A stretch of DNA of 64,000 nt, taken from Darksidea phi. Taxonomy: Eukaryota; Ascomycota; Dothideomycetes; Pleosporales; Lentitheciaceae. The stretch's first letter is position 1; each line of letters begins with the position of its first letter. The notes under the pieces are model-generated. The model was not told the DNA's origin, did not search any database, and worked only from the letters and a program-made list of their open reading frames with translations. Made by a program: the position numbers and the translations under genes. Positions 34,601 through 43,866 of the stretch are shown one piece after another. The stretch is from the NCBI GenBank assembly GCA_030770425.1, contig JASJFT010000053.1:172758-236757 (forward strand). The letters are read 5' to 3'.

Positions 34601-36270
34601 ATTCCATTGGTGAAAACCCATCAACGCTCTCAGATAGTCGTGAATGGCCACTTGGATATACATGCCGCAGGTGATTAGGCGAGCAGTGTTGAAGAGATCG
34701 TCATCCAATTTATCCCACGCAGCGCGATAGCCGACTTCAAACTGCTCGCGAGTAACCATGTCTTTAGTCGGACTGCATTTGGCGATGTACTCATCTTCAA
34801 GAACACTTTCCGAAGCTATGAGCTCTGAGTATTGCTCGGGGCAGGCGACTTTGTAAGCGCTTAAGTAAGCGCCTTTGATCTTTTTCTTCTTCTCTTCACC
34901 GTTATATTTTTCATTCTTTTCGATCGCTTTAATCGCTTGTTTGAGCTCTGACGCATTCAATGCGAGCCTGATAGCATCATTGATCTGTTTCTTCTTTTCG
35001 TGCTCAGAGAGGTTGGATTCCTTGTTGATCCTCTCCATCTCCTTCTTGAACTTTTCCTCAATGGTTCCAGGCACCATATGCTCAGGCTTCGTGTCGTTGA
35101 GCTCTTCCGCAGTGATTACAGGCTCCCACGCTATGTAGTCTTTCCAAGCCCTGTTGTACCTCTTGCAAGCATTGGCGAGTCCGTTGTCAACCTTTCCGTA
35201 GTAGTACTTGGCGACGGCTTCGAGCATGGTGCCCTCATATTTCGTCGGCACAGCGAATCTACCGTTTTCGTTGATACGACGAAGTTGTGTGGCAGCGTAG
35301 TTGTGATACCGATTGTACATGACAAGCATGATGCAGACGCCGGGCGGTTGTCGGAGAAGCCTGTCTTCCGCAAACGTGTCGGGCTTGAGCAACCCGAGCT
35401 TGTACTTGTCATCCCTGATCTTCCTCTGCATCTCCATGGTGTAGCCGTAGAGTGGAGACAAGTCCAAGTAGGATGAGCTGTCTGAGATGTTCTTGTCGAT
35501 GTTATTGGTGCGGAAGATGTCGTGGATGATGATGGTCGCGTGGTAGATGAGCATGCTGGAAAGCCCAGACTGACTTTGTCGCCCCCCTTCTTGTCTTAAC
35601 ATGAGACGATCGAAGAGATCGCCAGGGTCCGGAAGAGCCCCAAGCCGATGAGTCTTGGATGGCACTGTCTTGGCGTACGGGGCGCCTGCTTGTCCAAGAT
35701 GCGGGGACATGACGTTGTTGAATTTCCCGTCGGCTGTACGATACTGGAACGCATCTCCGAGGTATGTAAGCGGCGGATGCAGCATTTTGCCGTATTTGGA
35801 TTTGACTTGGCTGTCAGTAACCACCCTTCTTATGTTACTGTCATTTGACATCGATGCAACAAGAGAAGCTCCAGCTTTCATCTATTCGACCGTTAGAAGG
35901 GATTGAGGTTGACCTTGGTGTAACCTACATCCACCCCTTGGAAGGTTATAGCCTTGCCCAAGAGTTTCATAATATTCGGCATGTTCTTCGCCGTTAAGAT
36001 CTTCTGGAAGTCATCTGTGGCATTCTTGAGGTTCGCAACGAATCCTCGTGGCACGAGCTTGTCCTGGTCGCTCAGTCAGTGACGGCCGTTTTCAGGTCTG
36101 TACCAACGGCTCACTCCGATGAGATTGTCTCCATGGAATTTAGCATAGGTGCCCGGCTTGTCCGGGTTCTTGAGGTCAAGATTGAGCTGGACGAGCTCAT
36201 CATTCGTCGCTTGTGAGTCTGCCGTAGCGGACCCGTTCGGGTTGCCGTTCGTGGCTGTAGTTGGAGGCAT
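31645..36270 (-). CDS. Ppo-like fatty-acid (linoleate) dioxygenase with degenerate P450 domain
   Basis: Seven exons (36270-36115, 36063-35929, 35881-33276, 33227-32807, 32752-32462, 32395-32011, 31937-31645) join in frame to 1428 residues; family members are usually nearer 1100. The heme-peroxidase/dioxygenase half shows the distal His in IIIHDIF (about 217), SSYLDLSPLYG, and NLLYRFH with the radical Tyr (about 556) and the proximal His. A charged Lys/Glu-rich insert of about 130 residues (roughly 345-480) lies inside this domain. The C-terminal half follows P450 layout (MVFVGLNAAYNSVLAF helix, then FPNTWKIRFDGFGKS at the end). Where the heme-thiolate G-x-H-x-C-x-G belongs there is FADYQPKHIARMG, without Cys. 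It probably makes oxylipin hydroperoxides but cannot isomerise them. The 66-bp intron 32396-32461 is in frame, so its removal is likely but not certain. Confidence 0.85.
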
Positions 36271-36652
36271 GGTGAGAAGAAAATTCACAACACCAGATGG
36301 GCTGTAAAGATTGTTGCAAAAGGACGGCTATTTGTAGTATAACAAGCTGCAGGCAGAGGGCAGGCACACATCGGAACACACTGCACAGGGAAAGTGGAAG
36401 CGTATCGGTCCTCACCTCCCATTTCCACGACGGCGCGCCCAGAACGACTGTGGCTTACGTCGACACCACTCAAAAATGCAGCAGCTATCTGGTGGAGGGC
36501 GCAAATGTTTGGAGAGGTTTCTGTGGCTTCCGCAGACCGATAACGCTCAGCTTCTGCAAGAGCGATGCACCCCGCATCTGGCCTGAGCTCGAACGGTAAC
36601 ATGAGAATTTCCCAGCCTTTTGTTGGTCAACACTTTCTATCAGCTCGATATA
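36271..36652. other. Upstream region of the dioxygenase
   Basis: Leader and promoter of the Ppo-like gene up to the inverted-repeat element. Short open frames only. Confidence 0.35.
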
Positions 36653-37233
36653 AGCTCAGGGCCCTAGAACCTAATCAGCCCCGGAAGCTAATCACCCCAC
36701 CGAAAACGCGTCGCTACCTAAAAGACCCTAGAGTCTAACTTTTAACTGTAATTTTCAATTTAAATAGTTATAACTACACTATATAAATAGGTTTTAGTAA
36801 TCTTAATTCTTGTATTTATAAGGGCTTTTATCCAATAAGTAGCAGCCATCGCGTCGTCGAACTCGCAGAACAACCCAAAAAAGGTAATACAAAAGGAAAT
36901 TTCGCCCCGAATACCTTGAAACGCAAGATTTTAAAGGACTAAATGTAAATATCAATACTAACTCTCTTTATTATTAATATTAATTTGAGTAGTATACTCT
37001 ACTATATATGTCAGAAAAGATCCTTTTAAGCTACTTATAGAATACTAAAGAAAGTAAATATAAAGATTAATTGTTAAGTACTTAGATCTTTATATCTATT
37101 CTATCAAGTACTATATAAAACAGTAAAAAACTAGCTAATATCCGTTGCTGATTCTGGCGTCTTTTCTAAGGGTGGCCTGATTCCGGTGGGCTGATTAGCT
37201 TCCGCGGCCGATCAGGTTCTAGGGTCCTGAGCT
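36653..37233. mobile_element. MITE-like element with about 48-bp terminal inverted repeats and TA duplication
   Basis: The left end (36653 onward, AGCTCAGG...CCCTAGAACCT...) and the reverse complement of the right end (37233 backward) match over about 48 bp with about six mismatches, including the shared block CGGAAGCTAATCA. TA flanks both ends (36651-36652 and 37234-37235), the target duplication of Tc1/mariner elements. The 480-bp interior is AT-rich with no coding frame, so the element is non-autonomous or a RIP-mutated deletion product. It lies between the dioxygenase and the heme-thiolate peroxidase genes. Confidence 0.85.
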
Positions 37234-37887
37234 TATTGGGATGTTGGTCGTGAACACGCCGCTAACGACTCTGATTTATCGGCGAGTGACTGAAGTGAAA
37301 CACTAAATCGTACGTGTGCATTTGCGATAGGGGACCTCAGCCTGAACGATGAGGGCCTTGAATTCGGTCCAGAGCTGATAAGTCGGTGATCAGCTTCGTT
37401 CGAAGCAGCCACAAAACCCCACTTTCGCTTGGGGAGAGTCTTCGTAGGCCCGACCCGTTGGGCATGCAACAGACGCGAACCGGCTGAGGCGAGGTGGACA
37501 GCTTGTGTGGCACACGTGCCAGTTTCCGCTGCTGTTAGCGTGTTCTCCAAGTCGCGGATTCGCTTACAGCAGGGAACGCTCGCGAAAGTGGGCTTGTGGC
37601 TTGACCACAGCTGAAGCGCACATTTGCGGGCATAAGCAATCTCAAGCTTTCAAGATTAGTGGGGCAGTTCAGCTCGGCGCCTGTAAACGTAGGTCCAGAC
37701 CGTATGGACATGTGCGTGCGCTCGCAACATTGTTGCTAAGCGTCGCCCTTGGCTTTTCCCCGCAGAGCCAAGTATGTATATCCCTTGGGGTCAATTTGGA
37801 CACTTCTCTTAGGGGCGTGGTTGCTTCTTCACCAAGTCTCCTCATTTTTTATCCTTCATACGTCCGCAGTCGACAACAAATTCTGAG
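37234..37887. other. Upstream region of the heme-thiolate peroxidase
   Basis: No gene seen. The last 100 bp before the ATG are pyrimidine-rich, as in many fungal promoters. Confidence 0.35.
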
Positions 37888-38712
37888 ATGCCGTCGGAAA
37901 CAACACCCCTCGTTTCTTCCTCACTTCCCAAGGGCGAATACGCTGCGTCCAGACCAAGCGACAAGCGAAGTCCTTGTCCTTTAATCAACGCCCTCGCAAA
38001 CCATGGCTACATCGCACGCGACGGGCGGAACATTCCTGCCAGCGATCTCAACACTGCAATGCATGAGATTGGACTCTCCAGAGCTCTTGGCGCTTTCTTC
38101 GCGCGACCCATCTACAACGTGCATCAAGACCCCAAAACGGCGTATCTGCGGAAAAAAGATGGATTCTTGAGACGCCTCTGGTCCATTATTTGCAATCCAT
38201 GGTCTATCCTATCCATGTTTGGAATGCGCAGGGCGGACCAGAAGGACGGTGCAGACAAGCCAATCCTCGACCTCGACCAACTGGCACTGCCAGGAGTGGT
38301 AGAACACGACGTCTCTTTGACACGAAGGGACCACCTCCAGCGTGAGGGCAATAATGTACCTCAGCCAGACCTCATCGAGGCTCTTCTAGCTAGCTCCAAG
38401 GACGGCAAAACCCTCACGATGGAAGATCTAGCTGGCTTCCGGAAACGCAGAATCCAACAACAACTCGATGACAACCCAGGCTTATGCTATGGGTCGCTCC
38501 AACACCGAATCGCCTGCACCAAGATGGCGTTAGTGCTGAACCTACTCGGCGATGGTAAGAGCATTTCGTGCCAGCGTGCTCGTGCATTTTTCCAGGAGGA
38601 GAGATTGCCAGTCAAAGAGGGGTGGAAGAAGAGGTGGTGGTGGACCCTGGGGTTTACTGAGCTCGGGCGCTCAGTGTCTAAAATAAAGAAACTTGTCGGT
38701 TTTGACATTTAG
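37888..38712 (+). CDS. Heme-thiolate peroxidase (chloroperoxidase/unspecific peroxygenase family)
   Basis: A single exon of 274 residues. SPCPLINALANHGYI supplies the PCP motif, whose Cys (residue 30) is the heme ligand. VVEHDVSLTRRD (139-150) supplies the E-H-D-x-S motif, with the acid-base Glu and the magnesium-site residues. Family members use H2O2 to halogenate or oxygenate organic substrates. Secreted members carry a signal peptide; this one starts MPSETTPLVSSSLPKGEY with none, so it may be intracellular or use a missed upstream exon. The C-terminal half is basic and tryptophan-rich (KEGWKKRWWWTLGF). Motifs are intact, so activity is expected. Confidence 0.85.
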   Translation: MPSETTPLVSSSLPKGEYAASRPSDKRSPCPLINALANHGYIARDGRNIPASDLNTAMHEIGLSRALGAFFARPIYNVHQDPKTAYLRKKDGFLRRLWSIICNPWSILSMFGMRRADQKDGADKPILDLDQLALPGVVEHDVSLTRRDHLQREGNNVPQPDLIEALLASSKDGKTLTMEDLAGFRKRRIQQQLDDNPGLCYGSLQHRIACTKMALVLNLLGDGKSISCQRARAFFQEERLPVKEGWKKRWWWTLGFTELGRSVSKIKKLVGFDI

Positions 38713-39601
38713 TGAGGGTTACACTGATGCTCACATTTCTTTTGCTGTCTTTTTACACGTCGTCCTTCTCATGTTTTCATCGGTAATAGGTTGTATGCTT
38801 CAAATCATATTACAATTTCACTCAGATAAGTAACGGAGAAAGTGGACATCAGCTATTTTTCGGTAACCGCTTGTACCCGCTATAGAAAGAATGGTGCTAC
38901 TTCACGTGATGCATAAGACTATCAGAGTGATTCTCGGGCCCCAGTCATGCCCTCAAGGCTTTCCATGGACCGATTAGGCCCTGCACGCATCCGTTGATGA
39001 GATCCAAGCGGGAATCCTATTAGGGGAGATCATGGCGCCGGCCCTAGCGGAAGGCGTGAACTGAGTACAAAGTATATGTGCTTTGCGCCACCGTAAGATC
39101 CATCGCTAAGCACCTAGGTGTATGTTAGCAATCATCTTTGCCGCTGTCTGCAGCGTACAACGAACGTAAACTATGGTGCCCTCAGTTTTGGATATGCAAG
39201 CGATACATGTACTTACTTTCAAAAGGCAATAACCTTGTTGCCGTTGTGGGCAAAGAGCTTGGGTTTAGAATCGGGCAAATGCCTTATGCCGGTCAGAAAA
39301 GATTGAACATATTATTGGGGTCATTCGCTCCGGTTCCCTCATGTTTTTGGTGTGTAGGCATCAACCAATAGGCGTTGAGGCAAGACAAGAAAAAAGCTGT
39401 GTGGTAAGTCTCGTCTCTTTCCGAAGTAGAATTGTGCCAGTATCAAGAGACTTTGGAGAGGACGGATGGAACTGAGCTAAAGAGTGTATTTAATTCAATG
39501 ATTTTGAGAGGCGGAGGAGCGTTGAATCTACTACGGTATCGCGTAAATGTATACAGATAGGTAACAAAGGACTTATCTTCGAGTCAAACCTCGCGCGCGA
39601 T
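38713..39601. other. Intergenic, no gene seen
   Basis: About 0.9 kb with short frames only (39118-39371 on the plus strand), no family signal. Confidence 0.35.
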
Positions 39602-39926
39602 CTAGCCATGCCCCTCTCCCACCATCATCTCAACATCATCGCCTTGTACCTTCAGCAGCCCACTCCAATCTCCAATGTACCATTTCGCACAAACGACAAG
39701 TACAACAGTCATTAGTAATTCCGACACCATGAGATATCCATCCTCTCCCATAGCATACTCTTCCACATGGTAGAGATTCCGGGAGGTAATGATTCCGCTG
39801 ACTTGATACAGCATCCAAAGATCCCACTCCCAGCTCCAGCCACCGACTTTGTGTTTCTCAGCAGTCATCGTACCGTTTCGCATGCGGTTGTGAAAGGCCC
39901 AAGCGACAGCAACGAAGAAGCCGAAT

Positions 39927-39940
39927 ATAAGGATCTGCAG
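39927..39940. repeat. 14-bp target-site duplication, left copy (repeat copy 1)
   Basis: ATAAGGATCTGCAG at 39927-39940 recurs exactly at 41029-41042, flanking the inserted element. One copy belongs to the original RTA1-like exon. Confidence 0.9.
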
Positions 39941-41028
39941 CCCCTCCCCCAGGAGCTTGGGCCACTACCTGGCGTGACGTCACGTTGGCTCCTGGGCTGG
40001 CTGTGTATTTCGTGATTCTAATCACCTCATTGTGTTTTAATATTTCGACATCTCACGCGACAGTACAGGTAGCAACTACACGACAATGACAGCTCCCAAC
40101 TCACTAATGATACATGTAAATAGTTAAACGCGCCGACAACGCCGAACCCCCTACCCTCCCCAGCCAGCCCCTACGCCATCGTTCGTATCGTATCCACTAT
40201 GGACACCAGCTCCATCTTCCACGCCAGGTATTGGTTCCCTCGATAGCCTGCTAAGAAGGCCGATTCCTCCTTCCTTAACGGTCTTCCCTGTACAAGCCTA
40301 TCCTCCAGCCTGCGCAGACGGAACAGCTGCCTCTCGACGAAACGCCTATCCTCGTCATACAGGGCCTCGGACAGGAATATATTATAGGCAACTACTAACA
40401 GCTATACGAGAATCCTATCGCCGCTCGTTCCCTCGAATATGTCCAACGTGTAGTTGGTTTTATACTAATAATTATTATAATTCAGGAGCCCTGTCGGCAG
40501 CACCTACCGCTTATAGCGCCGGGGATACTCCGCCGCGATATTAGAGGGGTTTAGAGCGCTACACTCGAATAGCCTATTATACCCTACCTCCTACTGAAGG
40601 TCCTCCTAAAGGACTAGGCGAACGATCGTTGGTAAAGATATATAGTTAGTAGGTGTTGATAGTAAGTTTGAGGAAGAGGTAAGGAAGCTGGCTGAGGATA
40701 AGAGATAGATGTAGTAAGTAGGATGCTGGTATTATCGCGGGCAATTTTTATACTATGGGTAGTAGTATTGGTACGCTAACTCCTCGCTACCGCTGTTGGT
40801 CTCCCAACTAGGCTCTATAGTTCGGCATCACATGTTATTTCTCGTCCAGCGCCTCAATATTCGAAACATCACCTCGTCGCTTACGATCAATAGTACTATA
40901 TACAGCTCTATAGCTCTATTATCGTGTATAAGGTGTAGGTATAGCACCTCTACTGTGTACAAACTCCTACTGTGTTTCGTGCGGACCTTCTGAAGAGACT
41001 CCCACTATGCAAATCCAAATCAAATCAA
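39941..41028. mobile_element. 1,088-bp mobile element, copy 1 (unknown class)
   Basis: This sequence lies exactly between two ATAAGGATCTGCAG copies inside an RTA1-like exon. Its plus-strand left end is CCCCTCCCCCAGGAGCTTGG; its right end is a short simple tail of CAAAT/CCAAAT units. A second, heavily mutated copy in the same orientation occupies 59747-60977, also between exact 14-bp duplications. Long direct duplications of variable sequence plus a simple-sequence tail suggest target-primed insertion like that of LINE/SINE elements; no LTR or terminal inverted repeat is seen. The minus strand holds a degenerate open frame (see 40171-40740). Confidence 0.8.
40171..40740 (-). pseudogene. Degenerate reading frame carried inside mobile-element copy 1
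   Basis: The minus strand reads as one frame broken only by TAG codons, the kind of stop RIP makes from CAG or TGG. It includes NLLSTPTNYISLPTIVRLVL, RLFECSALNPSNIAAEYP and LYDEDRRFVERQLFRLRRLE, and ends with VDTIRTMA and TAG at 40171-40173. The protein-like composition is clear, but I do not recognise the family. The frame's upstream limit is uncertain. It could be the element's own gene or a captured host fragment. Confidence 0.5.
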
Positions 41029-41042
41029 ATAAGGATCTGCAG
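41029..41042. repeat. 14-bp target-site duplication, right copy (repeat copy 1)
   Basis: Exact repeat of 39927-39940; the RTA1-like exon resumes here. Confidence 0.9.
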
Positions 41043-41912
41043 CACAAGACCGCCCAGGACGATGTTTGTTCCTATGCTTGCCTTGCATGCGTTTCCCTTG
41101 CTGTTGGTAAGCAGCGAGGCGCCGGTACTTCGGATGTTCAAGCAGAGAAGATTGCCATCGACGAAGATCTTAGTGAGCCATTTGGGCCGAATAAGCGAGT
41201 AAGCCGAGTGGCCAGTGGCGCGGATGATTCGAATAAGGAATATGTAGATAGAGCCAGCGAAAAAGAGAGGCACAAGGAGGATGAGGCACGCTTGGAGTAT
41301 GAAAGGCTGCCAATGGACCGGCATTCGTGCGAGAGTAGTAGCAATTTGAATAGCCATATGCTCGTGCTGTGAAGCCAACTACCTCAACTGTGAGGAATGA
41401 GTTGGCTGAAGTGTATAGAATCTTTGAGGTTTCTGCACATATTACGCCGATAGCACATGGGGGCAGAACCATGTGCGTGTTCTGCAAGCTGGGAAGATGT
41501 GTAGTGCAGTGAGGATAGTGAAAATCAAGACGGTCGGGATCGCCGCTGCGATGGAGGGGTGGTAGCCATAGAAATCTTGGACTTGGAGTTGCTCGGTGTT
41601 CTCGCTATGACACTGTTTGTAGTAAATGTGGACGAATGGATGAGATGATGCCTGGTAAGGTGAACGAAATGTGTTTGCAACTAGATGGTACATTCTGGAA
41701 TGTGCTTCTCCTTTATTTTGTAGAGATGTTGACTCGTAGGAAGCTGATGAAGGTTCTAGTGGCGCAGACCCTGTCAAAACGGGTACGAGTACGAGAACGA
41801 GAGGCTAACCCAACTTGGTCACAGCGTCCATCCTGGGACGAGCGTGAGAATTCGAATGGGATTAGCCGGTCATGATCGCTCCGTACTGAATGCGGCAATC
41901 TCTCAGATATAT

Positions 41913-43109
41913 TCATACTCGTTTAGGCATGGTTCTTTCATCGTCTGCTGGAAGTCCCACCTGCTTTCGGCACCAGGTCGTGATATTAGCCCATTCCGAA
42001 CCTTTGCTCCGAAGAGTTAGAGACAACTCCTCCACTAGCCTCTTTCCAGAGAATTTCGCCCACCAATTACCCTGCAACTGGTCGAGCAATGTACCCCAGT
42101 GCATATATACCGCAAGTGCGACGCTCTCTCCTCGGCGCAGCTCGTCCAGAAACTCCGGCCCAACATCAACGAGCCATGACGTGATTGGCCCTTCCCTATG
42201 AGATGCCTTTTCCAAAACGGCAATCGCTTTTTCAAAGATAATTCGTTTGTGAAAAACATTAATGGCTTCGTTTAACCGCCGTAATTCACCCACGAAAAGT
42301 GGTCGTTCGATGGCTACGTCTTCGAAGTCTTTGTCCAGATACATGCTGATTGACGTATTGGCGAGCCAGTGCAAACTGGCTTCTTTGATCGTCTCAATAG
42401 CGTTCAAATATTCTGGGAGAGGGAGGATTGCCTCCGCCGCAGATTGGGTGGCGTCGTTGGTCGCAGCTGGCAACAGAGGGGAGATGATTACGCATGCGGA
42501 GATTAAGATTGAGGCGAACAAAATAGGGGAGCAGTTGTCCGCAGTGATGTTTCCAAGAGCATTGCGCAACCCGGAAAGGCCTCGATCCTGGTACTGGAGG
42601 CCCGCCTGTACGTGGTGACGTGCAAGTAGTAGATCGTCCCCGAGAGCGTCACTCGCAAGATGGAAGGAGGTCAGGCCAAGCAAAGCAGACATGAGATAGT
42701 CGGCTCGGAGTGCCTCCTTTGGAACATACTCTTTCAAAAGTCTATCCCACTGACGGCCCGCGCTGGTGTAGGTCTGAGTGGACCAGTGATGCATGAGCTC
42801 AAGCTCCCGTAGCCTGATCGAGACCCAGGGTACGGGCGTACCGTCAGTGTAGAGCTCGCTTTCACTTCTTGATACATCAGGGGTTGCGCGACCAATAAGA
42901 TCTGGATTTTGGGGAGTGTCGTGTGGAGAAGGCGTAGTTTGCGGCGTCGATCGAGCATGCAGATGCGGCGGTGGGTGGGAGAAGTGGCATTGCTCGTCTC
43001 TGGCGGTACAATTTCCGCATATTGGCCGCCTTTCGTCGCATTTTACCCGGCGTTTTCTGCATTGGCCGCATCCATGTCGCGATTTTCGATGCGTTCTCCG
43101 CTGAGGCAT
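41913..43109 (-). CDS. Zn(II)2Cys6 transcription factor
   Basis: A single exon of 398 residues. The binuclear zinc cluster is at the very N-terminus, with Cys at 14, 17, 24, 31, 34 and 41 (HGCGQCRKRRVKCDERRPIC), preceded by the basic MPQRRTHRKSR. This compact N-terminal arrangement followed by a helical regulatory region is like the Upc2/sterol-uptake group of fungal factors. The middle part has VSIRLRELELMHHWSTQTY and ALLGLTSFHLA, typical of that subgroup. It should act in the nucleus. It is next to the interrupted RTA1-like gene, and Upc2-type factors can control membrane-lipid genes, so a former link is possible. The gene looks intact. Confidence 0.92.
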   Translation of the reverse strand: MPQRRTHRKSRHGCGQCRKRRVKCDERRPICGNCTARDEQCHFSHPPPHLHARSTPQTTPSPHDTPQNPDLIGRATPDVSRSESELYTDGTPVPWVSIRLRELELMHHWSTQTYTSAGRQWDRLLKEYVPKEALRADYLMSALLGLTSFHLASDALGDDLLLARHHVQAGLQYQDRGLSGLRNALGNITADNCSPILFASILISACVIISPLLPAATNDATQSAAEAILPLPEYLNAIETIKEASLHWLANTSISMYLDKDFEDVAIERPLFVGELRRLNEAINVFHKRIIFEKAIAVLEKASHREGPITSWLVDVGPEFLDELRRGESVALAVYMHWGTLLDQLQGNWWAKFSGKRLVEELSLTLRSKGSEWANITTWCRKQVGLPADDERTMPKRV

Positions 43110-43423
43110 ACCGGTGACACAACGTAGGGTGACAGATTGGGTTCCTCTCTAGTGCGCGTTCCAAGAAGTGAAGCTAGAATGTGATGAGTATTAAGAGTGA
43201 GCTGCGATTCCGTCGCCCCGAAAGGCCTACATCGTTGTGTCGATGGAATAATAGAACGGGCAAAGCTTACGGGAAACCGCAGCGTTCTGCTGACATAATG
43301 GGGCCTAACCCTTTTTCGGACCCCTCCTCTTCCTCTACCGCGTCATCAATAACGGAGGACATCATAGGCAGCCCACGATGTCATTACTTCTCTCCTTACC
43401 TCGTGAACTTCGCGACAAGATCA

Positions 43424-43866
43424 TCAGTCAAGTAACCATATCTCTGGTTGTGTCTTCCGTCTACTCGATTCCGGCTTGGTTCCGATGTTTTTGCAGGCCC
43501 TTGATTGCTCGCGTGTCAGCCTGTCTAGCCTAGCTATAGCTTCACTATTCGTGTCCATAGTGTCGCTCTGTTTGTTCGGTGCTCGCTCTGACCTTTTGCC
43601 TTTGTTGAGACGTTGCATCAGCGGGATGGCGTCGTCTAAATCAGGAATGTTCTCCTCTTCCGGCAGTAGATTCCTCTCCTTCTAGTCTCGATTTTTCTGT
43701 TCTGTAGAAGTGGCGGGACCGTCAGAGTCTGCCGGTTGGCTGCTGCAATTCTGGCATCTTGAATGAGTAAAGGCAGCGCCTGAACTTCCTTTCTGCTACT
43801 AGGCATGGCGTTTTGCGTGTAGGTTTGCTGCTGGTATGGAGACTCATGTTGTGGTAGAGGGCTCAT
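43424..43866 (-). CDS. Small hydrophilic hypothetical protein
   Basis: From ATG at 43866 the minus strand encodes a Gln/Ser-rich start (MSPLPQHESPYQQQTYTQ) and a helical part. If a 38-bp intron (GTCCCG to GACTAG) is removed, it continues as LLPEEENIPDLDDAIPLM and a Lys/Arg-rich tail ending at 43424, about 128 residues. Composition is protein-like and consistent across the joint, but the donor site is weak and no family is recognised. It could instead be two chance frames. Confidence 0.35.

Larger units (their letters stand above)
39602..41693 (-). pseudogene. RTA1-like lipid-translocating exporter gene interrupted by a mobile element
   Basis: Minus-strand pieces match the fungal RTA1 family of seven-helix membrane proteins linked to resistance to lipid-active toxicants. 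The N-terminal piece is FYGYHPSIAAAIPTVLIF, the middle is ILQACLILLVPLFFAGSIY followed by RPKWLTKIFVDG and NIVLGGLVLQILI, and the end is FGFFVAVAWAFHNR and GEDGYLMVSELLM. A 1,088-bp insertion (39941-41028) with a 14-bp target duplication splits the exon after LQILI. Reading straight across one duplication copy restores an open frame, so the host exon was intact when hit. Between about 41500 and 41370 the family motif VEVVGFTARAYG lies in a different frame from its surroundings, so either an unrecognised intron or a further frameshift is present. The exact 5' end is uncertain. Confidence 0.75.

Noticed and set aside
39941..41028. Solo LTR as explanation for the 1.1-kb element
   Set aside because: It lacks TG...CA ends, and the flanking duplication is 14 bp rather than the 4-6 bp made by LTR integrases.
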